NCBI RefSeq assembly: GCF_014202945.1
Contig: NZ_JACHHW010000001.1
Span: 372,001-436,000 of the forward strand
Origin: Zhongshania antarctica
GTDB lineage: Bacteria > Pseudomonadota > Gammaproteobacteria > Pseudomonadales > Spongiibacteraceae
Direction of reading: 5' to 3'
DNA length: 64,000 nt
Shown: positions 35,310 through 42,939 of the stretch, in pieces
Layout of the letters: every line of letters begins with the position of its first letter
How positions within the stretch are numbered: position 1 is the stretch's first letter
Program-made: the position numbers and the translations under genes
Notes under the pieces: model-generated
The model's input: the letters and a program-made list of their open reading frames with translations, nothing else
What the model was told of the DNA's origin: nothing
Databases searched by the model: none

Positions 35310-36941
35310 CTAGGCCACTGCGCCCTTGCCACTTTCTGCAAAAGCCTTGGCCGTCTTGTAATCTGGCTTGCCGCTTGGCGCACGTGGCAGCTCTTCAATA
35401 AGGTGAATTTCGCGGGGGACTTTATAGCCCGCAATATGTTTACGGCAGTGTTCTTGCACATTATTCAGGTCGAGTTTTATACCTTTACGCGCCTGAATAA
35501 CGGCGCTAACACGACTACCCCATCGGTCATCAGCAACACCGACCACAAGTGCATCAAAAATACCTTCATGGGCTTTGAGCGCGACTTCAACTTCTTCGGG
35601 GAAGATTTTCTCGCCGCCACTATTGATGCAGTTAGAGCCACGGCCAAATACGGTTATTGAGCCATCGTCCTCGAGCTTGGCGGCGTCGCCAGTCAGTAAC
35701 CAACGCTTGCCATCAACCTCCAAGAAGGTTTTTGCCGTTTTAACGGGGTCATTGTAGTAACCCATAGGGATATAACCCGCGCGAGCAAAAATACCGGTTT
35801 CACCCATTTCAGCATGGCGTGGGGCCTTGCCCTCTTCCTCGACAATGACATCCATATAATCTGTGCGGCTGACATTCCCCAAACCAGAAGCAGTTTTTTT
35901 GCTGCCGTTGTCCATACCCATTTGGCCGCCCTCAGAGGAACCAAAGGCATTGGTGATAAAGACATTGGGGAAAAACTTTTTAAAGGCGTCTTGTTTTGCT
36001 TCAGAAAAAATTGCACCACCAGAGCCAACATTGAATACATTGGATAAATCCCAGCGATCTGGGTTTGCGGCCAAGCTATCCAGCAGAGGAATAGCCATGG
36101 CGTCGCCGACAATCTGTACCGCATGCACTTTCTCATCGGCAACAATTTGCCAAACTTTATCGCCGTCAAAGGATCGGTTGTGATTCAGAACCAAGGTATT
36201 GCCAGCGAGCAATTGAATACAGGCATACCACCAAGAGGCGCCGTGCATCAATGGCGCCAGGGCGATCCCGCGCAAGGGATTTTCCATCACTCGCTCGCGA
36301 ATATCCTCAGGCTTTTCGCATGCCCCCAGTGGCGAGAAGTGGCCACCGCCGCCCATCGCTGCAAAGAATACGTTTTTATGCGGCCACATTACGCCCTTGG
36401 GCATACCTGTGGTGCCACCGGTATAGAGAATAAAGTAATCCTCATCAGCGCGTTCGGCAAAATCACGGGCCTTACTTTGGCTTTCGCTAGCGTTGTGATA
36501 ATCAACTGCACCAATTAGCGACAGATCTTCATTGGTTTCGTCGGCCACCGAAACAAAGATTTTCAGTTTTTTAGCCGCATCGCGAACTTCAGCAATGGCG
36601 GGGATAAATTCGCGATGATGGATACAGGCCACCATGTCGGCATTATCAAAAATATAGAGCAACTCATCTTTTACATAGCGATAATTTACGTTAATGGGTA
36701 CCGCACGAATTTTAAAACAGGCGAGCATCGCTTCCAGATACTCACTGCAGTTGTACATATACAAACCGACATGATCACCAGCTTTTACACCCTGCGCCGC
36801 AAGATAATGCGCCATTTGGTTGGCGCCCGCATCTAAGTCTGCAAAGCTGCTGCGCCGATCGCCACAAACCAAGGCTTCGCGCTCAGGTACTTTGTCAGCT
36901 ACGGCTTCGAATAAATCGGCAAGATTAAAGTGCATTCCCAT
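35310..36941 (-). CDS. Acyl-CoA synthetase (AMP-forming)
   Basis: This adenylate-forming ligase of about 543 residues activates a carboxylic acid to its CoA thioester. The P-loop LYTGGTTGMPKG is at about residues 172-183, FGSSEGG and WLLTGDAAKLEDDGSITVFGR follow, and the catalytic lysine lies in APSGKPDYKTAK near the end. The frame extends to 37028, but ATG 36941 has AAGGA 7 bp upstream and gives the family's usual N-terminus MHFNLADLFEAVAD. In this cluster it would charge the carboxylated side chain that the racemase and thiolase-fold enzymes then process. Confidence 0.92.
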   Translation of the reverse strand: MGMHFNLADLFEAVADKVPEREALVCGDRRSSFADLDAGANQMAHYLAAQGVKAGDHVGLYMYNCSEYLEAMLACFKIRAVPINVNYRYVKDELLYIFDNADMVACIHHREFIPAIAEVRDAAKKLKIFVSVADETNEDLSLIGAVDYHNASESQSKARDFAERADEDYFILYTGGTTGMPKGVMWPHKNVFFAAMGGGGHFSPLGACEKPEDIRERVMENPLRGIALAPLMHGASWWYACIQLLAGNTLVLNHNRSFDGDKVWQIVADEKVHAVQIVGDAMAIPLLDSLAANPDRWDLSNVFNVGSGGAIFSEAKQDAFKKFFPNVFITNAFGSSEGGQMGMDNGSKKTASGLGNVSRTDYMDVIVEEEGKAPRHAEMGETGIFARAGYIPMGYYNDPVKTAKTFLEVDGKRWLLTGDAAKLEDDGSITVFGRGSNCINSGGEKIFPEEVEVALKAHEGIFDALVVGVADDRWGSRVSAVIQARKGIKLDLNNVQEHCRKHIAGYKVPREIHLIEELPRAPSGKPDYKTAKAFAESGKGAVA

Positions 36942-37011
36942 AAGGCAGTCCTTTCTTATTTTCAAGGCGATACATCGTCGCGCCCTGCAGTTTTGCGTGA
37001 TTGCTATTGCT

Positions 37012-37048
37012 ACCGTTAACCACATCATTACTGACGAAAGTTAACGGT
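37012..37048. promoter_or_regulatory. Spaced 9-bp inverted repeat before the acyl-CoA ligase
   Basis: ACCGTTAAC and GTTAACGGT are perfect complements separated by 19 bp, 71-107 bp before the ligase ATG on the minus strand. Position and symmetry suit a regulator dimer or dimer pair bracketing the promoter. Each arm contains GTTAAC, also present in the LiuR-type box and before the DUF35 gene. Confidence 0.5.
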
Positions 37049-37150
37049 CACTAGGCTATTGTTCGATAAAGACCAATGTAGCAATCACTGCTAGTGCTGA
37101 CCATCCTCCCAAGGGACGAGGCCAGCAACCAGCAGTGCCAATAGTAACAA

Positions 37151-38314
37151 TTAAGGCTTGTCGGCACTCACTACCCACATTGAGAAGAACTGGGCACCAC
37201 CGCCATAGGCATGACCTAATGCCGTTTTTGCGCCCTCTACCTGGTGGCCATGAGCTTCACCGCGCACTTGCTGAGCCGCTTCAGCAAAGCGAATCATACC
37301 GGAAGCGCCGATCGGATTTGATGACAAGACCCCACCAGAGCAATTCCACGGTATATCACCGCCTTCAATCAAGGAGGTTGCATTATTCATGGTTAATTCC
37401 CAGCCCTTGCCAACATCCGCAAAACCAAGGTTTTCAAGCCACATAGGTTCGTACCAGGAAAACGGCACATAGACCTCAGCGCAGTCCAGATCTTTGCGGG
37501 GATTGTGTATACCAGCTTGGGCATACACATCTTTGGCGCAGTCGATACCAGCCTGAGGGTTAACCTGTTCGCGACCAGCATACATGGTCGGCTCAGAACG
37601 CATAGCGGTACCGCGAATCCAAGCGGGTTTGCGCGGCGATTTTGTGGCCAAATCTTCATTGGCGATAATCATTGCACAAGCACCGTCAGAGGAAGGACAG
37701 GCTTCCAAAAAGCGCAGCGGCTCCCAGAGCATAGGACTGTCTTCCACTTCTTTCATGGTGATATTGGGCAGCTGCAAATGTGCCAAGGGGTTTCTGGCAC
37801 CGTGTAGACGGTCCTTCACTGCGACTTTAATACCGGCGTCATAGGGCGCGTCGGAGCGGCGCATATACTCGCGAATAATTGGCGCGAAATAACCACCGGC
37901 ACCGGCATTCAAGTGCGGCGAAAACGGCTGCGGGTTAGACAATGCCCACATGGCATTAGACTCTGACTGCTTTTCAAACGACACAGTTAATATGCGTTTA
38001 AACACGCCGCTCTGCACATAAGAAGCCGCCACAATGGCGGTAGAGCCGCCCACCGAACCCGCTGTGTGCACACGCAGCATAGGCTTACCGTTACACCCTA
38101 AGGCGTCGGTGAGGTAAAGCTCAGGCATGATAATGCCTTCAAACATATCCGGCGCTTTGCCTAGAATAACGGCATCGATGTCATCCCAGGTCAGATCAGC
38201 ATCTTCAAGTGCGGCGATAGCCGCCTCGCGCACTAAGCCTGCAATCGAAACGTCTTTACGTTTGGTTTTATATTTGGTTTGGCCTACGCCAACAACCGCT
38301 GCTAACTGGGCCAT
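37151..38314 (-). CDS. Thiolase-fold protein lacking the nucleophilic cysteine
   Basis: This protein of about 387 residues is of the SCP-x/lipid-transfer thiolase group. In canonical thiolases the nucleophile lies in an N-x-C-x-x-G-type motif; here the aligned stretch is HTAGSVGGSTA, with Ser87 where Cys is expected. The C-terminal part has NCSGGVLSSNPIGASG and ALGHAYGGGAQ. Such Cys-less members include the steroid side-chain aldolases (Ltp2-like) that cleave by retro-aldol chemistry with a DUF35 partner. The start ATG at 38314, with GGAGG 7 bp upstream, overlaps the upstream stop by 1 bp. Confidence is high for the fold, moderate for aldolase function. Confidence 0.85.
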   Translation of the reverse strand: MAQLAAVVGVGQTKYKTKRKDVSIAGLVREAAIAALEDADLTWDDIDAVILGKAPDMFEGIIMPELYLTDALGCNGKPMLRVHTAGSVGGSTAIVAASYVQSGVFKRILTVSFEKQSESNAMWALSNPQPFSPHLNAGAGGYFAPIIREYMRRSDAPYDAGIKVAVKDRLHGARNPLAHLQLPNITMKEVEDSPMLWEPLRFLEACPSSDGACAMIIANEDLATKSPRKPAWIRGTAMRSEPTMYAGREQVNPQAGIDCAKDVYAQAGIHNPRKDLDCAEVYVPFSWYEPMWLENLGFADVGKGWELTMNNATSLIEGGDIPWNCSGGVLSSNPIGASGMIRFAEAAQQVRGEAHGHQVEGAKTALGHAYGGGAQFFSMWVVSADKP

Positions 38315-39372
38315 TATTTCGCCTCCAATACGGTAACCAGATTTTGTTGTAGGCACGGGCCCGAGGTGGCGTGGGCAACGCCGCGCTTGGCTTCGCCGCG
38401 AATAATACGCATGGCCACTTCGCCAACGCGAGACAAGCCAGACGCCATCATCACATTGCCCGCCAACACCCCGCCTGAAGGGTTGATCACGGTGTCGTCG
38501 CTCAGACCCAAGGCCTGCTTGAGGATAATTTCCTGGTGACTAAAGGGTGCGTACAACTCAGCAACATCCACTGGCCCACTTGCCACACCAGCCGCTTTAC
38601 CGGCAATTTCGGTCGACACTGAGCGGCTCAAATCCCGCGAGCCGATATGGTGAGTCTCAATACGGTGATCGATGCCTTTAATGACGGCATAGGGCTTACC
38701 CCACTCTTCGGCTTTTTCTACTGTGCAAATAATCATTGCGCAGGCACCGTCGGAAATTGGGCAGCAGTCATGACGACGCAATGGCGACATATACATTGGC
38801 TCGTCTAATAGACTCGCGGCGTCACCGTCACTTTTAAGCTGGGCATAGGGATTACTCAAAGCGTTATTACGCGAGCGGGCAACCACTTCGGCCATGTCTA
38901 ACTCGGTGATCGCGCCGGAGTCCAACATGGTGCGCGCCTGCATCGCGGCAAAGGCGATGGAATCGACCCACAGAGGTGCTAGGTAGTAGGGGTCGAGCTG
39001 CTGGGACAAAACAATGGGTAGTTCACCCGGCGATGACTTGCCAAAGCCGTAGAGCAGTGCGGATTCCGCGTGGCCCATTTGAATTTTCAACCACGCTTCG
39101 TACAGCGCCCATGCCGCGTCCATTTCGACGTGGGATTCTTTAATTGGCGGCACCGCGCCAAGGGCGTCTACGCCGGCGACAAAGGCAAATGCCGCGCCCT
39201 GCTGGTAATCACAGCTACCAGAGCAGGTAAAGTCGACGTCTTGTGCATTCGTGATACCGGCCTGCTTATAGACTTCTTGCAGCACTGGCATAATCAGTTC
39301 TACTTCGTTTTGCGCACCAGCGTCGCGCTGGCAATTGGATTGCGCAAAGGCAACTATCGCAACATCACGCAT
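38314..39372 (-). CDS. Second thiolase-fold protein lacking the nucleophilic cysteine
   Basis: This shorter (352-residue) thiolase-like protein pairs with the one at 37151. The nucleophile region reads ESHVEMDAAWALYEAW, with no cysteine at the expected place, and the C-terminal half has NPSGGVLAGNVMMASG and HATSGPC. It opens MRDVAIVAFAQSNC. The gene starts 1 bp after the DUF35 stop and overlaps the next thiolase gene by 1 bp, so the three are translated as a set. It may be the partner subunit of a hetero-oligomeric lyase or a structural, non-catalytic member. Confidence 0.82.
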   Translation of the reverse strand: MRDVAIVAFAQSNCQRDAGAQNEVELIMPVLQEVYKQAGITNAQDVDFTCSGSCDYQQGAAFAFVAGVDALGAVPPIKESHVEMDAAWALYEAWLKIQMGHAESALLYGFGKSSPGELPIVLSQQLDPYYLAPLWVDSIAFAAMQARTMLDSGAITELDMAEVVARSRNNALSNPYAQLKSDGDAASLLDEPMYMSPLRRHDCCPISDGACAMIICTVEKAEEWGKPYAVIKGIDHRIETHHIGSRDLSRSVSTEIAGKAAGVASGPVDVAELYAPFSHQEIILKQALGLSDDTVINPSGGVLAGNVMMASGLSRVGEVAMRIIRGEAKRGVAHATSGPCLQQNLVTVLEAK

Positions 39373-39373
39373 C

Positions 39374-40351
39374 TTATTTGCCCTCGTCGATTAATTTTCC
39401 GATTTCGCTAAACGCCATATCCGGCTCGTCGATCGGTTTGAAATATCTGATGTTTTCCATGGCGTAGCCCCATTCTTCCTCGGGTTTCCACACGGCTTCA
39501 ACCCGCATACCAATACGCACATCTTCGTTCTTACATTCACTGAGCAAATGCAAGAAGCTTAAATTCGCGCCGTCTAATACTAGGTTAGCAATTACATACG
39601 GAGGCTTGATCGGGTTGCCTGGAATTGGAATATAGACAATGGTGAAGGACTCCACTGTGGCTTTATTGCCCAGCACGACCTCTTCTACCGTTGGCACGCC
39701 ACAGGCGGCACAGGAGCCACGCGGTGGAATATACACATTGCGGCAATTGGGGCAGCGCTGACCTACCAGTTGCCCTTTTTTAATGGAGTGTAAATACTGC
39801 GCCGTGGCCTTGCCCGCCGTAAAATTGTAGGTAAGGTAAATTGGCGCTTCCATACCAGTAATGGTGTCAGTTGCGTCATTGGGTTTTAAATCACCCAATA
39901 AGGCCATGGCATCAGGCACAAAGCCGTTGACATCGCCCATTAAACCCTTGGTTTCTTCGGCCCAGCGCACTTTAACGCGCATGCCCGTGCTCATTGCCAC
40001 TTCCTCACCGGCGTCAACCCAGTGCAGCATGGGCGTGTCGGCACCATCGAGCTGGATCATTGCCCAAGCAAAAGGCTTATCACTAGGGTGAGCTTTGCGA
40101 GGATGACTAACCCAGCACCAAGTTTTGACCACACCACTGTCGGGAAGATCGACAAATTCAGTCAATGCTGCAGCACTGACTGGATCGAACTCCACTGGTG
40201 GCATGAGTACCTTGCCATCGCTGGCTTTAATACCCACCATTTTGCGATTACGCAATGAGGTCAGGAACTGACCGACAATAGGCCCTGTCGAACGGGTATA
40301 CGTGTACCCGAGGGTAAAGGCCTGGCTAAGCACTTCAGCCGATGCAGCCAT
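39374..40351 (-). CDS. Double DUF35 (zinc-ribbon/OB-fold) protein
   Basis: This 325-residue protein has two DUF35-type units. The second (about 170-315) has a full zinc ribbon, CPNCRN then CAACG, followed by an OB-fold. The first (about 25-155) has the OB-fold but no cysteine pairs where the ribbon should be. DUF35 proteins bind thiolase-fold enzymes and help their acyl-CoA chemistry, as with Ltp2 in steroid side-chain cleavage and archaeal thiolase/HMG-CoA synthase. Placement directly before two thiolase-fold genes supports a three-protein complex, possibly one DUF35 unit per partner. Confidence 0.85.
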   Translation of the reverse strand: MAASAEVLSQAFTLGYTYTRSTGPIVGQFLTSLRNRKMVGIKASDGKVLMPPVEFDPVSAAALTEFVDLPDSGVVKTWCWVSHPRKAHPSDKPFAWAMIQLDGADTPMLHWVDAGEEVAMSTGMRVKVRWAEETKGLMGDVNGFVPDAMALLGDLKPNDATDTITGMEAPIYLTYNFTAGKATAQYLHSIKKGQLVGQRCPNCRNVYIPPRGSCAACGVPTVEEVVLGNKATVESFTIVYIPIPGNPIKPPYVIANLVLDGANLSFLHLLSECKNEDVRIGMRVEAVWKPEEEWGYAMENIRYFKPIDEPDMAFSEIGKLIDEGK

Positions 40352-40400
40352 CTGATTTCTCCTTCACGATTAAATACGGTAAATTCCAACGCGCGCCTGA

Positions 40401-40427
40401 ATTGTTAACAAAAACGATTGTTACAAC
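40401..40427. promoter_or_regulatory. Direct repeat in the DUF35/ybaN divergent region
   Basis: ATTGTTAACAA at 40401-40411 and ATTGTTACAAC at 40417-40427 are imperfect direct repeats 16 bp apart; the first contains palindrome TTGTTAACAA. They lie about 50 bp before the DUF35 start. The shared GTTAAC core also appears in the repeat at 37012-37048. Confidence 0.4.
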
Positions 40428-40551
40428 AGCGTCGTCCAGAATGAGATATTCTGTAAGGAGTATCTCTGGGCCGCCAAAATCAGACAATGTCGCTGCTGAT
40501 CAAGTCGCTGACAAAAACGATCATGCCCAGCCGCTTCATATAGGACCAACA

Positions 40552-40953
40552 ATGCCGCCAAAAGCCCCATACCAACACCGCAACCCCATTGTTCGCTATG
40601 CGCTGTTCACTTTAGGCTGGATTTCCTTTGTATTAGGTATGATTGGCTTGCTACTGCCGGTGATACCGACATCACCTTTTTTATTGCTCAGCGCCGCCTG
40701 CTTTTTACGCAGTTCACCGCGTTTCTATATTTGGCTGACCGAGCATCGCTGGTGGGGCCGCTATATTCTTTACTTTTTGGACGGACAAGGCATTCCACGA
40801 CGCATTAAAGTGCTCATACTCAGCATGCTGTGGATTATGATTTTGAGCAGCGCTTTTTTAATCGTTAAGATTATGTGGGTTTCAGTGACGATGATTATTA
40901 TTGCGGGGGCGGTTTCTATTTATATTATTAAGCTGCCGGAGCCCCAGGAGTGA
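40552..40953 (+). CDS. ybaN: DUF454 inner-membrane protein, YbaN-like
   Basis: This small membrane protein (about 133 residues from this start) has the DUF454 signature GMIGLLLPVIPTSPFLLLSAACFLRSSPRF and a second hydrophobic segment after KVLILSMLWIMIL. The function of YbaN proteins is unknown. The frame extends back to 40342, but that extension is polar and unlike the family. ATG 40552 has AGGA 5 bp upstream. It is convergent with the truncated haemoglobin gene, and the gap is filled by GGGAGAC and GACGTCN repeats. Confidence 0.85.
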   Translation: MPPKAPYQHRNPIVRYALFTLGWISFVLGMIGLLLPVIPTSPFLLLSAACFLRSSPRFYIWLTEHRWWGRYILYFLDGQGIPRRIKVLILSMLWIMILSSAFLIVKIMWVSVTMIIIAGAVSIYIIKLPEPQE

Positions 40954-40961
40954 CGGTGGAC

Positions 40962-41016
40962 GGGAGACGCTAAAAGCGTCGGACGTCAGACCTCAGACCT
41001 CAGACCCCCGACGTCC
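40962..41016. repeat. GGGAGAC unit, hairpin and GACGTCN heptamer array 3
   Basis: GGGAGAC at 40962-40968 starts 8 bp after the ybaN stop. It overlaps a hairpin (GACGCT-AAA-AGCGTC, 40966-40980). Six in-phase heptamers follow at 40975-41016: AGCGTCG, GACGTCA, GACCTCA twice, GACCCCC and GACGTCC. Everything from 40986 on lies inside the truncated-haemoglobin reading frame. Confidence 0.8.
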
Positions 41017-41405
41017 AAAGCCTTAGCCATATTCGCCGCAATGCTACTGGCAACCCGCTTCGCGCGCTCGGTCTTTTCACCGTTAAAGCCCTCATCAGCA
41101 GTCACGATAAAATAGTGCAGCCACTGCGCGAAATCACTTGCCCGCAAGGCCTGTTTACCGTGTATCTGCCGATGAATATTCATCGTATGGCGCTGGTATT
41201 CATTATCGCCTAATAACAGTTTTTGCCAGTACGCTTGAATACGGGGAAAATGTTCACTGATATCGATATTCGCCACATCAATAAAAATAGGGGCTAATCT
41301 CGGGTCGGCAAGCAGACGCGCATAGAAAGCATCGACAAAGGCCGCAATATGTTCAGGGCTATCGAGATCAGGCTTGGGAGTACCAACAGAGGAATCAGAC
41401 ATCAT
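40986..41405 (-). CDS. Group III truncated haemoglobin
   Basis: This 139-residue 2-over-2 globin matches group III: FVDAFYARLLADPRLAPIF, then HFPRIQAYWQKLLLG, and the proximal histidine region HRQIHGKQALRASDFAQWLHYF. Members bind O2, CO or NO and may act in nitrosative stress or redox signalling. The last nine residues or so (DVGGLRSEV) and the stop codon are encoded by the heptamer array at 40975-41016, so the C-terminal tail is repeat-derived. It follows der, with a hairpin between. Confidence 0.9.
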   Translation of the reverse strand: MMSDSSVGTPKPDLDSPEHIAAFVDAFYARLLADPRLAPIFIDVANIDISEHFPRIQAYWQKLLLGDNEYQRHTMNIHRQIHGKQALRASDFAQWLHYFIVTADEGFNGEKTERAKRVASSIAANMAKALDVGGLRSEV

Positions 41406-41418
41406 AATTTAATATACA

Positions 41419-41450
41419 TAGAGGCTTAAGGTTCACAGCTTAAGCCTCTA
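41419..41450. terminator. Terminator hairpin downstream of der
   Basis: A perfect 12-bp stem (TAGAGGCTTAAG with CTTAAGCCTCTA) closes an 8-nt loop between the der stop and the truncated-haemoglobin start. The flanks are A+T rich, but there is no long T run. It is the likely end of the long ndk-to-der transcript. Confidence 0.6.
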
Positions 41451-41476
41451 ATTCAATTGACCATTAGCCAAATACC

Positions 41477-42886
41477 TTATTTTTTCTTCTTACTCGACTT
41501 TTTCTCGGTAAATTTCTTCAAGCGTTGCTTGTGCTCCACTTGTCGCTTTGTCAGCACATTTTTTTTGCCTTCAAAGGGGTTTTCCGAGGTTTTATACTCA
41601 ATTTTGATCGGCGTACCCATCATCTTCAACTCGCGACGGAATACCTTTTCCAAGTAGCGAGTGTAACTACCAGGCACTTTTTCAGTCTGGTTGCCGTGAA
41701 TAACAATGATCGGCGGGTTCTGACCACCGGGATGGGCATAACGCAGTTTAATACGGCGCCCATTGATCATTGGTGGCGAATGGCCGTGCACTGCGCCTTC
41801 CAAAATTGTGGTGAGCATCCGGGTTTGTAATTGCCGAGTAGCCGATTCATAGGCCTTCTCAACCGACTCATACAAATGACCAACACCCGTACCATGCAGT
41901 GCCGAAATGAAGTGAATCTCGGCAAAATCAATAAACTGCAAACGACGATCTAATTCGCTTTTTATATGATTTTTCTGATCGGCGGTGAGGCCGTCCCACT
42001 TATTGATGGCAACCACCACCGCACGCCCAGAATCCACCACCTGGCCGAGTAAGTGTAAATCTTGATCAACGATACTCTCACGACCGTCCATCACCAGAAT
42101 GACAACGTGCGCGTCATCTATCGCCTTCAGCGTTTTAACAATTGAGAATTTTTCTACCGCTTCGGAAATATGCTTACGCTTGCGAATACCTGCCGTGTCA
42201 ATCAGGGTGTAGTCTTCGCCTTCGCGCTCATAGTTAATATACACACTGTCGCGGGTCGTGCCCGGCTGGTCGTAAACCACCACGCGGTCTTCACCCAGCA
42301 TGCGGTTAACCAAGGTAGATTTACCCACATTTGGCCGACCGACTATCGCGATTTTTTTACCTGTGGCCAATGAGGCCTGTTTGTCTTCAGCCTCTTGAGG
42401 AAACTTGGCGAGCACGTCGTCCATTAAGGCCCGCACGCCTTTGCCCTGGGTAGCCGTTAGGGGGTAGATGTGCTCCGCGCCAGTTTTGTAAAACTCAGCC
42501 TTGGCCACTTCGGCATCTACGCCGTCGACCTTATTCGCAACAAAGAACACCGGCTTGGAGCAGCTGCGCAGGTGCTTGATTAAACCTTCGTCGGCCGGCA
42601 TTAAACCAGCGCGAGAATCTAGCATTAGCAATACCGCATCGGCTTCATCAATGGCCTGCATAGACTGCTGGGCCATAGGTCCATCTATGCCCTCTTCGTC
42701 GCCGTTAATACCGCCAGTGTCGATCACAATATAGCGACGACTGCCATGGCTGGCCTCACCGTATTTGCGGTCACGAGTGAGACCGGGAAAATTTGCCACC
42801 AATGCATCGCGGCTTTTTGTTAGCCGGTTAAACAGAGTTGATTTGCCAACATTGGGTCGGCCTACCAAGGCGATTACTGGAACCAT
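41477..42886 (-). CDS. der: Ribosome-assembly GTPase Der (EngA)
   Basis: This 469-residue protein has two GTPase domains in tandem, each with GRPNVGKST (starting near residues 7 and 182), and a C-terminal KH-like domain, the unique Der layout. It is essential for 50S subunit maturation. The tail is lysine-rich ([13 protein letters not shown]), as often seen in gammaproteobacteria. It lies 53 bp after bamB, in the conserved yfgM-bamB-der order. Confidence 0.97.
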   Translation of the reverse strand: MVPVIALVGRPNVGKSTLFNRLTKSRDALVANFPGLTRDRKYGEASHGSRRYIVIDTGGINGDEEGIDGPMAQQSMQAIDEADAVLLMLDSRAGLMPADEGLIKHLRSCSKPVFFVANKVDGVDAEVAKAEFYKTGAEHIYPLTATQGKGVRALMDDVLAKFPQEAEDKQASLATGKKIAIVGRPNVGKSTLVNRMLGEDRVVVYDQPGTTRDSVYINYEREGEDYTLIDTAGIRKRKHISEAVEKFSIVKTLKAIDDAHVVILVMDGRESIVDQDLHLLGQVVDSGRAVVVAINKWDGLTADQKNHIKSELDRRLQFIDFAEIHFISALHGTGVGHLYESVEKAYESATRQLQTRMLTTILEGAVHGHSPPMINGRRIKLRYAHPGGQNPPIIVIHGNQTEKVPGSYTRYLEKVFRRELKMMGTPIKIEYKTSENPFEGKKNVLTKRQVEHKQRLKKFTEKKSSKKKK

Positions 42887-42939
42887 AATATTTTACAACT
42901 CTGCTCGGCGCTAAGCCGGTATAAAACTAATCAAAAGAA

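Noticed and set aside
32434-41016. GACGTCN arrays as a CRISPR
   Set aside because: The units are 7 bp and contiguous, with no 20-40 bp spacers and no cas genes.
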